NCBI RefSeq assembly: GCF_963678635.1
Contig: NC_087062.1
Location: 55,495,355-55,559,354 of the forward strand
Direction of reading: 5' to 3'
DNA: 64,000 nt
DNA from: Symsagittifera roscoffensis
Taxonomy: Eukaryota > Xenacoelomorpha > Acoela > Convolutidae
The notes below the pieces were generated by a model that made no database searches, was not told where the DNA came from, and saw only the letters and a list, made by a program, of their open reading frames with translations. This document shows positions 35,020 through 45,734 of the stretch, piece by piece. The position numbers were made by a program, and so were the translations under genes. The first letter of the stretch is position 1; each line of letters starts with the position of its first letter.

Positions 35020-35290
35020 TGGAAATACCTTTGTTCATGACTCTCCTGATGCCGACTCTCAACCAAGCACCCCTTGTCTTGGAAAAGTAAGGTTTCATAG
35101 ATACAGACAAAGAAAAAAATCTTGTCTATCATTCATCTTTCAGGTCGCAGAAGAATTTGTTCATGATTATCCTGACGTTGGCTTTCAATCAAGCATCCCT
35201 TGTCTTGGGAAAGTAAGGTTTTATAGATAAAAACAAAAATAAATCTTGCCTGTCATTCATCTTTCAGGAAGCAGAAGAGTTTCATGAGCA
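35020..35290 (+). repeat. Tandem array of an exon-plus-intron unit, 124 bp period
   Basis: Three units start at about 35020, 35144 and 35268. The middle one is a 69 nt open segment (35144-35212), 23 codons reading VAEEFVHDYPDVGFQSSIPC and then LGK. It is followed by GTAAGG and a 55 nt intron-like stretch ending ATCTTTCAG. The first unit has the same donor and a 57 nt intron (35087-35143); its acceptor is eroded. The third is open to a stop about 60 nt on. The 69 nt length keeps phase, as expected for duplicated exons. I do not recognise the protein. It may be part of a host gene, or a pseudogene. Confidence 0.55.
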
Positions 35291-35407
35291 AAAAGAATGC
35301 CATAAAAGCAGAAAGTTGGAGTGGACAATTTGTAATTGATTTTGACAAATATGAAAATTAATTGTTTTTAGATTACTATTTGAAAATTTAATCAAATTTG
35401 TATTTAG

Positions 35408-35815
35408 TGGAACCTGATCTAAACTACATTTTATGATTGGATAAATTAAATGTTTTACCAATGTAAAGTATTTAATATTAACCAATCATGATCCATCTAA
35501 CTAACAACCCACTTATTTGTAAGTGCTGAAGTTACTTGTAATTTCAGCACCAGAGAGATTTGAATTTAACTTAGAAATTAGTTGGACTCTCCCGAGCACT
35601 TCAGCAGCCGCAATAAACCAGTATACCCTAGATCTATTGAGCCTAGCAGAGACTAGTTAAACAACCTGAGACTAGATAGTATAAGAGTAAGATTAGGATC
35701 GGTATTAGACTAAGAAGTTGCACGAATCTATCCGGCCGAAAATAAGATAGCGTGACGAGCAGACGGTGTACCCTATCCGAAATTACTCTATGAGTTACAC
35801 CTCGGTCCTAACTCA
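35408..35815 (+). repeat. 5' LTR of the 18.9 kb element
   Basis: 408 bp, TGGAACCTGATC to CCTAACTCA. AATAAA lies at 35612-35617 and a TATA-like TATAAGAG at 35680-35687; the relative order leaves the start of R uncertain. GTAAGA at about 35695 could be a weak splice donor. Confidence 0.95.
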
Positions 35816-35817
35816 TC

Positions 35818-35840
35818 TGGTGCGACCATAAGTCTCGAAC
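35818..35840 (+). promoter_or_regulatory. Primer-binding site of the 18.9 kb element
   Basis: TGGTGCGACCATAAGTCTCG starts two bases after the LTR. Its reverse complement ends in ACCA and contains GTTCGAGAC, the pattern of a tRNA T-loop and 3' acceptor. The tRNA cannot be named with confidence; it is not the serine-type site of elements A-C. Confidence 0.65.
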
Positions 35841-35903
35841 AAGACCTTAATAGATTAGAATTAACCAAAATAGATTAGAAATTAGACAAAAACATTTACA
35901 AAA

Positions 35904-36137
35904 ATGTTATACGACAATAATTTAATCGAAATGTCTCTACGACTCAATAGATCAGAGCCAATATTCCGAACCATAACAGAACTACCCGGAATTGGAAGAA
36001 GACCTCGAACCAAAGACGACATACGACAAAGTAGAAACTTGCCGTATAGTTATATGATAGTTCGGCAAAAGCCAGAACAAACTTTTATATTTCGAATACT
36101 ACTTGCAATGAATTTAGATTTCCATTTGCAAACATAA
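35904..36137 (+). CDS. Small leader ORF, 77 aa
   Basis: The first AUG after the primer site opens a 77-codon frame. The product is Arg-rich and hydrophilic in its first two thirds with a hydrophobic C-terminus; no domain is recognised. It lies upstream of all candidate splice donors, so it would be in every element mRNA and may act as an upstream ORF, or may be chance. Confidence 0.3.
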   Translation: MLYDNNLIEMSLRLNRSEPIFRTITELPGIGRRPRTKDDIRQSRNLPYSYMIVRQKPEQTFIFRILLAMNLDFHLQT

Positions 36138-36465
36138 AACCTTGAAGTTACTCTTCAAAATCATTTCAGGCGCTAAACAAATTTATTAATATACAATAAC
36201 GATTGATAAAAAGATCTAAGATCGTTTTCCTAAAACTCTGCAGTATTATACAAAAAATGTTTGAAAAATATTTATTGGAAAATAAAAATAAAAATTAGTA
36301 GCATGACAATAAATGGTTAGCAATCATAAATCATCCTGTTGTTCCAGCTTCATCATCTAAAACATAACAGCAATCATAAACCTACTAATATCATCAAAAC
36401 ACTAAATCTTTCCTTTACACACATTTAAAATTTTATTAAAACTTAAATTCACTTAATTTTAAAAC

Positions 36466-36550
36466 CAGATCATCAAGGCTTATCCTTGGATCTTAAATCA
36501 TTTTCTACTTAATTAAAATTCAAATTTGATCATCAAGGCTTATCCTTGGA
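36466..36550 (+). promoter_or_regulatory. Duplicated hairpin in the leader, possible packaging or dimerisation signal
   Basis: GATCATCAAGGCTTATCCTT followed by GGATC occurs twice (36466-36490 and 36526-36550). Each copy can fold with AAGG paired to CCTT around CTTAT, and the GATC ends are self-complementary. The position between primer site and gag is where retroviral packaging signals lie; the function is inferred only. Confidence 0.4.
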
Positions 36551-36766
36551 TCAAACAGAACAACTTTGTTCTCCCCCACCCACTTAATTAGTGTCTAACG
36601 ACCTCAAACGTCGATTCACTACCCAACCCTTTCTAAAGACCTAAGACTAATAGAAATTTTTAAACAAAACTAATCATTCAAATTAGGATAAACAGTGAAG
36701 AACTTCGGTTATTCATCCTTCACTTGACCCCCCCTCTTACCAGACCCAGGATAAATCTTAGACTTA

Positions 36767-36888
36767 GTAAGTTTAAAATAGTATCTAACGAACTACTCGC
36801 GTTCTAATTATACCTGAACCTTGTGGATCGATTTACTATTCTCCAACCCTTGAACACAATCACTACCCCTAAGTAAGATTAAGTAAGT
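36767..36888 (+). promoter_or_regulatory. Candidate major splice donors in the leader
   Basis: GTAAGT occurs at 36767-36772 and 36883-36888, with GTAAGA at 36873-36878. These are near-consensus 5' splice sites placed before the first large ORFs, as the major donor is in retroviruses. They could join to the acceptor-like site at 46536 to make env and accessory mRNAs. Confidence 0.4.
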
Positions 36889-37069
36889 TAACACCTTAAC
36901 TTATACTAGCCACGAGAAAGTAAAAAATCATTCTTCGGAATCGATATACTTTTCTCTCCAACCCTGAACAAACAGACCCAGGTTAAGCTAACCAAAAAAT
37001 CGTAAGAACTAACAGTTTAGGAAAATAGAAATCATTTAACAACCTTTTGCATCCGTCATTCTAAACCTT

Positions 37070-37537
37070 ATGTCATTTAAAAACCTAGGAAATAAACAAA
37101 CAATCGTTTTACACAATTGTGAAATAGATAACAAAAAATACGACCTTGTAATCACACCCCATACACAAACAGTTGGATACATTCGAACAAAACGACAAAC
37201 ACTAAAAAGAAAAATAATAACGAAACAAAGACAAATAACACGAAAAAGATTTTCAAAAAATCGAAACGCATTTTCAGAATCAGAAACCAACAGTTTAGAC
37301 GAACTTTACAAACTAAAAGAATCAATAGATAAAAATTGCCCAATTCACGATCAATTATATTTCTCTGACTCAGAAACAACTTCAAATTCATCACAAAGAG
37401 GAAAAAGAAGAATAAAAAAGCAGTACAAACACAAACCAGTACATTTATACAATTGGAATCAACCAATTCGACACATTAATAATTACATATTAACAGTAAT
37501 CGAACGAAAAAATGAGTTCAACGCACACCCCAGGTGA
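37070..37537 (+). CDS. 155-aa basic ORF overlapping the start of gag-pol
   Basis: Starts with an AUG in a weak context (C at -3) and ends 26 nt inside the Gag-Pol ORF, which is in the +1 frame relative to it and has A at -3. The product is Lys/Arg-rich in the middle (KRQTLKRKIITKQRQITRKR), followed by an acidic/Ser stretch and another basic run (RGKRRIKKQYKHK). No domain is recognised. The basic runs could serve for nuclear import or RNA binding, as in retroviral regulatory proteins, but this is only by analogy. The weak start would let ribosomes scan on to gag-pol. Confidence 0.6.
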   Translation: MSFKNLGNKQTIVLHNCEIDNKKYDLVITPHTQTVGYIRTKRQTLKRKIITKQRQITRKRFSKNRNAFSESETNSLDELYKLKESIDKNCPIHDQLYFSDSETTSNSSQRGKRRIKKQYKHKPVHLYNWNQPIRHINNYILTVIERKNEFNAHPR

Positions 37538-40500
37538 AGAAACTCCAGATGATGATGAAATCTTTCCTTTTATAGTAGACGCAGATACTGATAGAGAACA
37601 ACACATATTTTGTCAAAATTTACTCGTAAATTTATTTGAACCCGGAATCAGTCCATGTAAAACAGAGTTCCCCGATGTAAAAATCAAAAGACAAATCATA
37701 GATCACTATCTAAAAGATATATGCAACATAACACAACAGTATGGAATCTACTCCATAGAATTCACCTCACCAAACCATAATAATAGAAAATATACAATTC
37801 AAACAGACGATCTTGATTTAGAATTTTCAAAAGTTTTTTCAGAATATATAAAAAGCATCCAATACCATAACTCACAAAGAGCAAACTCCATATTCACCAA
37901 TGAAGTTTTCGCAATAATATATAGTTATATTTCGATATTAGAAAACGAAATCCCAATAACAAATGTCTCACCGACAGAAACATCTAAACATTTGAAAGTA
38001 CGACATGAAATCACACTACTCTCTAGTTATTTAAACATCATTAAAGAAAATTTCACGGAAGACGACGTTTCACAACATACAAAACACGATCTACAAAAAA
38101 TTTTGGCATGGTTCATAATAGATTATTTCACACACAATATTGATTTAATTGCACAAGCACGAAAAAATTTTAGACCCCAAAATTCGAACGATGATACCGC
38201 TATCACAGAACAATCAGATTATGTTTGGGACCCCGAATGGTCTCATCCCGCATTTATAAGCTTTCCACAATCAATCTCAAGTCAAGCAATAGGTACAATA
38301 TCTTACATAAGAGATTATGTAAGAGTAATACCATTAACAATTGATGCAACACCATTAAACTATAATACATTTTTACCCGATACACAAAATAATAGTTTAA
38401 ACTCTACAGTTATACACAATGAAAACCTCAATGGAACTAGGAATCTTACTCAACAAGATATCCAGACACCATCACACTTCATAAATGAAGAAATTGTACA
38501 CACAACAACTACACAACAAAGTATTTCACCAATACGCCCAAATTTAACAACACCAAGAAATACAAATCCTTCACAAACACAGGTAACCTTACAATCAACC
38601 GTTAAACCTTCGGTTGCTCCAAAATATTCCCATATGGATTACCAAACATACAGACCCATGACAATACCATCAAAAACACGCAAAACATTCACTAAAAACA
38701 ACTTTGCAGACCATAATTATAATTATACACATCCATCAAAAACAAATTATCAACCACAAAGGAATTTTAATCAATATACAAAACCTCGAAACTGGGATAA
38801 CCCAACGGCCCAATATAATTCCAAAAATTTTCAACCAAATCCTCCACAGGATCGCAGTGAAAATTACCCATTTTTTCAACAGAATAAAAATAAAAAACAA
38901 ACATCTTATCAAATGGATTATTTATCCTCAGATGACGATTTCTTACAACCAGATATATTTGCACCAAATACTCAAGAATATCGTAGACAAGGAATACAGA
39001 GAACACGTACAAATCATAGAAATTTTTCTCCACAACCAATAGATGCACAACATCAACAACCAATTCAACAACAAAATCCAATTAATACACAATCTTTTCA
39101 ACCAATTCAACAACAAAATCCAATGACTGCACACTCGTATCAAGCATCACAAATGCAAAATGAAATACCACTCCCATATTATCTCCAACAACATGAAATA
39201 ACAAGAAACCAACTTTCAAATTTTTCTCAAATGCCAAATGCAGCAGAATCATTACAAATGACAATGAATCCATACCTTATGGGTGGATCATCAATAACAT
39301 CAAACAAACCTTTAATGGTTTTCACAGGAACAGACCCTGAATACTCTGTAGAAGATTATTTAAATGCAGTAACAGCAAACCTGATTTTAAATATAGGACC
39401 TGAACCAATTAATACGCCACTACATCAAAACTGGATACATCGACGCACAGCGTTGATACAAACAACCTTAGATGGCGCAGCCCAAAAATGGTTTTCAGTA
39501 CTACCTCTAGAAATAAAATCAAACTGGAAAAGATTTACACAAGAATTTTCAAAAATGTTTGACTCCGAAAGAAACAAACAACAACAAAGAGTTTTATGTA
39601 ATGAAATTCGCAGATTACCAAACGAAACCATCAAGCAAATAGCAGTACGAATCGAAACACTAGTTCGAAAAGCATACTCACTAAATACACATGACTATAA
39701 AAACACAAAGATGACAGAAATCTTAATGATGACCTTAACACCACAATTAAGGAAAATAGCAATAAAAAAGAGAGCATCCCATCCTTCTTCAATTCGAGAA
39801 CCCGATTTAGATTTTCGAAAACTAGTAGACAAATTAGAACAAGCAGAAATCACGATGAAACTAGAAGAAACGGAAAATCTGAAATTACAATACGTTAACA
39901 GAATTGAAACGACTCCCACTAATATTAATAATATACAGGAATCAGAAACAGACCTCGTTGAAAAAATCACTGAAATACTCAATATTTACGAAAAGAACCC
40001 GAACTTTAAAGGCAAACCATCTTTCAAAAAATGGTGTAATTATTGCCGACGATACGGACACAGTATTTCCGAATGTAGACAAAAACAGCAAGATAATCAA
40101 AATAAACCTCAAAAATACAAAGAACCAAATAAATCATTCTATCAATACATGAAAAAAGATCAAAATCTACCAAACAAAAATGTATACAGCAACAACAGTT
40201 CAGGAAAGCCACTTCCGAACAATACAAATTATACAAGAAATCAATCACCATATAACTCAAGTTATAGAGGAAGATCACCAGAACGAAGAAACACGTATAA
40301 TTCATCACAAAATCACTACAATAGACCAAATAGTCGAAATAACTACTCCAGATCAAATTCAAACACACAACGATTTGTTTCTAGATCTAATTCCCAATCA
40401 AGAAATAACTACTATCCAAACAACCAATCACGAAATTCATCATACAATAGGAATAGAAACTACTCCTATAATCGAAATAGAAGTTATTCAAACAACCGAA

Positions 40501-43500
40501 ACCAGAATTACCCGAACAATCGATCAAGGAATAACTCATATAATAGATCGAACTATAACAGACCAAACAATAATTACCAAAACAGATCGCGAAATAATTC
40601 ACAAAATCGACACCCAAGTTATAATAATCGTTATAGAAATTATTCCCAATCACCACACCGGAATAATAATAACTATAATAATTCTAATAATCGCCACAGA
40701 AGTAGTACACCTAAACATCAAAGACAAATCAATCAAGTACAATCTAACCCAGAAACAACATCAGACCCTCCAGGTATTGATGACACAGTAACTGATACGT
40801 TACAACTCAATCAAATAAACTGTACATCATCAGATTCAGAAAGTGATACTGAAAACACTCTTTCTATCAACATGATAAAAGTCGAAAATGACTATGAACC
40901 TGTTATATATGAAGAACCTTTTTCATCACACATATATGAGAATCAATCAGAATTTCTTCAAAATTATTACACTACACCCATAAATTCCACACCAACGACG
41001 CAAGAAACAAACGAGATTAACACTACAGATCAAACCAATAAAAATACCAAAACAAAATGCTTGAATACAAACCACATTTATCAAAATATACAAAAAGAAC
41101 AACCCAAAGAAAAAATTTGGACAATACCATTTCTCTTAGAAAGCCCAAGAAATAAAGAATTTCAACCACCAGACCTTGAAATAGATTTTTTAATTGATTC
41201 AGGAGCAGAATCAAACATAATAAACATTCCCACATGGAATGAAATAAAAACTTTACACCCAAAGTTAACACCTCTTGAAACCTCCAGTAAGTTAGCAACA
41301 GCACAAGGATCAACATTGATAAACTACGGAAAAATCCAATTATTTCTCCTCCCCACCAGAACAATGGAACAAAGCAAAATTTTAAATAAGCCATTTAAAC
41401 AAATATTCCATATCACTGACATTAAATATAATATCATTGGAATACCATTTATTTCGAAGTATATACCAACAATTAACATACTAAATAGTAAAATATTAAT
41501 CAAAGATAAATATACAAAAACAAAAGAAACATCCTTAACATTTTTTCAAAGATTAAATAAACAACCACCATTCTTTTCAAAATTCTACCCGATATTTAAC
41601 AAACAAAGAAAACACCTAAAACCACTATCAGGAAACATCTATAATTTTTCAATCAAACAAGTTCACCAATATGATAAAGAACAAAACAAACAAAAATTTT
41701 ATATGTCAGAATTTGAATTCAAACCTATTCACAAATTTTTCAAAATCACAATCTCATCCATAAAATATTTGAAAGATTCGAATTCCGATATCATTTCCTT
41801 ACATGTCTATAATAACACACCTTACCAAGTAACATTACCTTTAGGACTTTTAGGATATTGTGAAACCAACGCTACAATATCACCAATACACGAAAAAGCC
41901 TATCGCGTAAATAATATACTCCAATTACTAGATATTTGCCAATCTACAATTCTTAATGAAGAATTATCTATAAATAATATAATAAGTAACGAAAACAGAA
42001 ATACGGATTATTTCACAAAAACTCCATATTTCAAACCTACATTCAACATAAGTAACTACACAGAGGACCAACAGAAATTTTTAACAATGTTTAATTTCCA
42101 ACATTCACAAATAACACAAGACGAATTCGAAAAATTAGCCAAACAGCTAATTAAATATTCATCAGTATATGCAACATCAAAATTTGATGTTGGCAAAATC
42201 AGCTCATCACTACATCTCCCATTAAAACCAGACGCAGTTTTCAAAAAACAAAGAGCAAGTAAAGTACCAATTCACTTACATGATAAAGTGAACAGATTAC
42301 TCGATATTTTAGAACAATACAACATTATATCACCAGTAAACAAAGAAGAACAACCAAAAGGCAACACATTTATCAACCCTGTTATCATTCTAGCTAAAGG
42401 AGAATCATTAAAAATCGTTCTCGACGCTAGATACCTCAATTCACTCATAGATGAATCAAAATGTAATTGGCCCATTGAACCAATACAAGTTATTTTAACA
42501 AAAATAAACGGCAAATACTTTACAACCGCCGATATGAATAGTGCATACAATCAAATGCCACTAGATGAACAATCACGACGTTTAACACAATTTGTTATCG
42601 GAAACCAACAATATGAATTCAACCGCTTATTCTATGGAATATCCATAGGACCAGCAGCATTTTCAGCTTTTATGAGCAAAATTTTTAGACCACTAATACT
42701 CAAGAAAAACGCAATCACCTATTTAGACGATGTTTTTATGCAATCACAAACAAAAGACGAAATGTTCAATGTTTTAGAAAAATATCACCACATACTTCAG
42801 AACGAAAATCTGAAGGCCGCCCCCGATAAATCACACTTCTTTTTGACAAGAGTTAAATTCTTAGGACATAATATAGAAAGAAAAACAATCACTCCATTGA
42901 AATCACGCATTGACGCTATTCAAAAACTTCAACCACCAACAAATAAAAAGAAAATCCAAGAATTTCTTGGAATGTTAAACTTTTTAAGTAAATATGTTTA
43001 TAAAATGCAATTATATCTACGACCATTTTATAACATCCTTAGACAACAAAATAATTTTGAATGGAACACAGAACATCAAACACGATTTGAAGAAATAAAG
43101 AAACTTTTAACTGAACAAATTTCAAACACAATTCCAGATTCAAATCAACCATTTTATGCAATGTGCGATGCTTCGAACTTTGGCATCGGTGCAGCACTAT
43201 TACAATCACATAATGGTACAAATAAGATGAACCTCATATCAGCAAATTCTCGATTATTCACTCAAGCAGAGCTACGACTCTCAACTCTAATGAGAGAATG
43301 TACAGCCATAATATATACACTGACAGAATATGAATTTCTGATACTTGGATCAAAACATCCAACAGTTCTATTCACAGACCATAAACCAATCATCTTTCTC
43401 TTTACACAAAAATCTAACCCAAACCACCGAGTTTACAGATTTCAACTAATTCTAATGAAATTTCCAAACTTACATATAGTTTGGACTGCAGGAAAAAATC

Positions 43501-45734
43501 TTGCATTACCAGACACCTTAAGTCGAAATACACCACCTGAATTACTTACACGAAAAACAACAGTTGAAATACCCAAAAACATAAAATTCTACCTTGCAGA
43601 AAACGAAACATCACCCCGATTGGAATGCAAATATGCAGTAAAAACTGATATTGAACAATCACAAATAAATAGTTTACAACATTTCCCACTTTATTTAGAT
43701 TGTCAAAATAATCATTATGAAGTTGATTTACTTGGAACATCAACTTTCAAACCAATCCCATATTCTCAATGGATAAAAAATAACACCCAACAAAAACGAA
43801 CAAAACAACACCCGCCTAAAAAAGACCATTTTCCACTAATTGAAAAAGAAGATTTAACTGATAAAATAAATTTATCAGGACCACAAACAAATGATTCAAA
43901 GTACACAATAAATCAAGTTTTTGACCTTCACGACCCACTTGACACAATACCCTTATCTAAATTAGAAATCGAAAACATTTTTCTCCCCCCAACAGAAACA
44001 ATTACAATTTCAACACTGAAACAATATCAAAACCTTGACCCAGTAATTCGACAACTGAAATCATGGCACAAATATAAAACCAAACCTATCAAAGCAGATT
44101 CAACCATTCTAGGAAACAAAACACTCCTCCGATATTTTCGAAAATTCAATAATACAACAATTAACGAAAATACAGACCTTCTAGAGTATAACCTGAATGA
44201 ATCTACAGTTCCATGTCTCCCTATAAGTATGATTCTTATAGCTTTTAATATTTCACATACACAAAATATTAAAGGACACTCTGGATCAGAAAAAACATAT
44301 TCAAACTTTATACAAAATTTTTACTTCCCAAATAAACCAATTTGGATAAAAGTACTATGCAATGACTGTATAGTATGTCAACTAAATAAACCTTACCCAA
44401 ATCAAAAACAAATAGCACAAAAACAAGATTTTAAAGGACAAAGTTTGTACTTTAACCATCGTATCTCATTTGATACCAAAGGACCAATTTCACCCTCATC
44501 AGAAGGAAACTCCTATATTATGGTAATTGTTGACGCATTTACACATTATGTAGCACTTAACCCAGTACCACATTGTAACGCTTATTACGCTTACACAACA
44601 CTCTATGAACACTGGATAGCAAAATTCGGACTACCAGAAATTTTAGTCACAGACAACGGTACAGAATTCATAAATAATGAAATTATCACACTATGTCATT
44701 TATACAACATTAAACACAAACCACGTACATCTCATGCACCTTGGACAAACGGCTTAGTCGAAGGTATGAACCGTTCATTACAAGAATATCTTAGATGTAT
44801 CATCAACGGAAATGATACAAAATATACCGAATGGTCAGCAGATGTAAAATTATTTCCCTTAGCATATAATTCACAAATAACGACAACTTTAGGAATGTCA
44901 CCATACGAAATGGTTTTTAACCAAAAGCCACGCAAACCAATAATGTTTACAGCAAATTCTCATAAAAACGCACAAGGTTATTGTCAACCAAATAAAGACT
45001 CAATTTGTTATAACCTACCTTTACATACACACGATGAAGATCATTTTCATCACCCACAAATTCTTAAACTAGCCTCCGGTACACACACCGAATGGATTCT
45101 AAATAGAGATAAAAAACACAATGAAATTTATCAAAAAATAACAAAAAAGTTATTACAAAGACAAAACATCAATGAACAAATCAATTCACGTTTTACACCA
45201 GCCTCCGATTTAAAAATTGGAACATTTGTTTTAATACCTAATTTTAATACTCAAAAAGGAATTTCTAAAAAATTACAACCCCTTCGAAAAGGACCATACC
45301 AAATAATTGCAAAACCCACTGATGTCACATATAAAATTACCGACTCAAAAACAAAAGAAATCGTTCAACATCGAAACAACCTATTACCTTATTACCCAAA
45401 AGAATACGCACTCCGCGAATTAACTCAATTATATTCTTTCACAGGATTAAAAATCATTCAAAACGAACCACATCTGAAAAACACAGAACAAAATGATAAC
45501 CCCACCGAAAATCAAAACACAAAACCAACCGCCACCAAAAACAATACACAAAACCATAAAGAATCTCCAAAACCAAGAAAAAATAGAAAAATGACAGAAC
45601 AAATAATACCCCAAGAAGAAATAGACAAATCAGAACATAGAAAAACAACAAGACTCCGAAATCAACCACGTAAAAACTACAAAATGTTCATCCCCCAATC
45701 TAAAATATTAAAGAAAGTAGAATTTAAAAAGTAA
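37512..45734 (+). CDS. gag-pol: Gag-Pol polyprotein, single 2740-codon ORF
   Basis: One uninterrupted frame holds all replication enzymes. Residues 1-590 are Asn/Gln/Thr-rich with no known domain. A capsid-like region lies at about 600-790. A CCHC zinc knuckle follows at Cys842, Cys845, His850, Cys855, then an Asn/Arg/Tyr/Ser repeat region to about 1090. Protease LIDSGAESN has Asp1229. RT motif A is TTADMNSAYNQM and motif C is YLDD (1737-1740). RNase H has CDASNFG with Asp1886. The integrase zinc domain has a GHSG histidine (2256) and CX2C at 2286/2289; its core triad is Asp2321, Asp2381, Glu2417, 35 residues between the last two. The tail is basic. There is no gag/pol stop or frameshift, so Gag:Pol ratio must be set another way. 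It belongs to Ty3/Gypsy by domain order and motifs; the lineage is undetermined. All key residues are intact. Confidence 0.95.
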   Translation: MSSTHTPGEETPDDDEIFPFIVDADTDREQHIFCQNLLVNLFEPGISPCKTEFPDVKIKRQIIDHYLKDICNITQQYGIYSIEFTSPNHNNRKYTIQTDDLDLEFSKVFSEYIKSIQYHNSQRANSIFTNEVFAIIYSYISILENEIPITNVSPTETSKHLKVRHEITLLSSYLNIIKENFTEDDVSQHTKHDLQKILAWFIIDYFTHNIDLIAQARKNFRPQNSNDDTAITEQSDYVWDPEWSHPAFISFPQSISSQAIGTISYIRDYVRVIPLTIDATPLNYNTFLPDTQNNSLNSTVIHNENLNGTRNLTQQDIQTPSHFINEEIVHTTTTQQSISPIRPNLTTPRNTNPSQTQVTLQSTVKPSVAPKYSHMDYQTYRPMTIPSKTRKTFTKNNFADHNYNYTHPSKTNYQPQRNFNQYTKPRNWDNPTAQYNSKNFQPNPPQDRSENYPFFQQNKNKKQTSYQMDYLSSDDDFLQPDIFAPNTQEYRRQGIQRTRTNHRNFSPQPIDAQHQQPIQQQNPINTQSFQPIQQQNPMTAHSYQASQMQNEIPLPYYLQQHEITRNQLSNFSQMPNAAESLQMTMNPYLMGGSSITSNKPLMVFTGTDPEYSVEDYLNAVTANLILNIGPEPINTPLHQNWIHRRTALIQTTLDGAAQKWFSVLPLEIKSNWKRFTQEFSKMFDSERNKQQQRVLCNEIRRLPNETIKQIAVRIETLVRKAYSLNTHDYKNTKMTEILMMTLTPQLRKIAIKKRASHPSSIREPDLDFRKLVDKLEQAEITMKLEETENLKLQYVNRIETTPTNINNIQESETDLVEKITEILNIYEKNPNFKGKPSFKKWCNYCRRYGHSISECRQKQQDNQNKPQKYKEPNKSFYQYMKKDQNLPNKNVYSNNSSGKPLPNNTNYTRNQSPYNSSYRGRSPERRNTYNSSQNHYNRPNSRNNYSRSNSNTQRFVSRSNSQSRNNYYPNNQSRNSSYNRNRNYSYNRNRSYSNNRNQNYPNNRSRNNSYNRSNYNRPNNNYQNRSRNNSQNRHPSYNNRYRNYSQSPHRNNNNYNNSNNRHRSSTPKHQRQINQVQSNPETTSDPPGIDDTVTDTLQLNQINCTSSDSESDTENTLSINMIKVENDYEPVIYEEPFSSHIYENQSEFLQNYYTTPINSTPTTQETNEINTTDQTNKNTKTKCLNTNHIYQNIQKEQPKEKIWTIPFLLESPRNKEFQPPDLEIDFLIDSGAESNIINIPTWNEIKTLHPKLTPLETSSKLATAQGSTLINYGKIQLFLLPTRTMEQSKILNKPFKQIFHITDIKYNIIGIPFISKYIPTINILNSKILIKDKYTKTKETSLTFFQRLNKQPPFFSKFYPIFNKQRKHLKPLSGNIYNFSIKQVHQYDKEQNKQKFYMSEFEFKPIHKFFKITISSIKYLKDSNSDIISLHVYNNTPYQVTLPLGLLGYCETNATISPIHEKAYRVNNILQLLDICQSTILNEELSINNIISNENRNTDYFTKTPYFKPTFNISNYTEDQQKFLTMFNFQHSQITQDEFEKLAKQLIKYSSVYATSKFDVGKISSSLHLPLKPDAVFKKQRASKVPIHLHDKVNRLLDILEQYNIISPVNKEEQPKGNTFINPVIILAKGESLKIVLDARYLNSLIDESKCNWPIEPIQVILTKINGKYFTTADMNSAYNQMPLDEQSRRLTQFVIGNQQYEFNRLFYGISIGPAAFSAFMSKIFRPLILKKNAITYLDDVFMQSQTKDEMFNVLEKYHHILQNENLKAAPDKSHFFLTRVKFLGHNIERKTITPLKSRIDAIQKLQPPTNKKKIQEFLGMLNFLSKYVYKMQLYLRPFYNILRQQNNFEWNTEHQTRFEEIKKLLTEQISNTIPDSNQPFYAMCDASNFGIGAALLQSHNGTNKMNLISANSRLFTQAELRLSTLMRECTAIIYTLTEYEFLILGSKHPTVLFTDHKPIIFLFTQKSNPNHRVYRFQLILMKFPNLHIVWTAGKNLALPDTLSRNTPPELLTRKTTVEIPKNIKFYLAENETSPRLECKYAVKTDIEQSQINSLQHFPLYLDCQNNHYEVDLLGTSTFKPIPYSQWIKNNTQQKRTKQHPPKKDHFPLIEKEDLTDKINLSGPQTNDSKYTINQVFDLHDPLDTIPLSKLEIENIFLPPTETITISTLKQYQNLDPVIRQLKSWHKYKTKPIKADSTILGNKTLLRYFRKFNNTTINENTDLLEYNLNESTVPCLPISMILIAFNISHTQNIKGHSGSEKTYSNFIQNFYFPNKPIWIKVLCNDCIVCQLNKPYPNQKQIAQKQDFKGQSLYFNHRISFDTKGPISPSSEGNSYIMVIVDAFTHYVALNPVPHCNAYYAYTTLYEHWIAKFGLPEILVTDNGTEFINNEIITLCHLYNIKHKPRTSHAPWTNGLVEGMNRSLQEYLRCIINGNDTKYTEWSADVKLFPLAYNSQITTTLGMSPYEMVFNQKPRKPIMFTANSHKNAQGYCQPNKDSICYNLPLHTHDEDHFHHPQILKLASGTHTEWILNRDKKHNEIYQKITKKLLQRQNINEQINSRFTPASDLKIGTFVLIPNFNTQKGISKKLQPLRKGPYQIIAKPTDVTYKITDSKTKEIVQHRNNLLPYYPKEYALRELTQLYSFTGLKIIQNEPHLKNTEQNDNPTENQNTKPTATKNNTQNHKESPKPRKNRKMTEQIIPQEEIDKSEHRKTTRLRNQPRKNYKMFIPQSKILKKVEFKK

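Noticed and set aside
37036..37466. Minus-strand frames rich in Phe, Leu and Val opposite the 155-aa ORF
   Set aside because: Hydrophobicity is what the A/C-rich sense strand gives when read in reverse; the same appears opposite all of gag-pol and env.
40180..40791. 203-codon plus-strand frame inside gag-pol
   Set aside because: It is the shifted reading of the Asn/Arg/Tyr repeat tract; its Ile/Thr-rich, repetitive composition comes from the repeats, and the gag-pol frame here continues without interruption.
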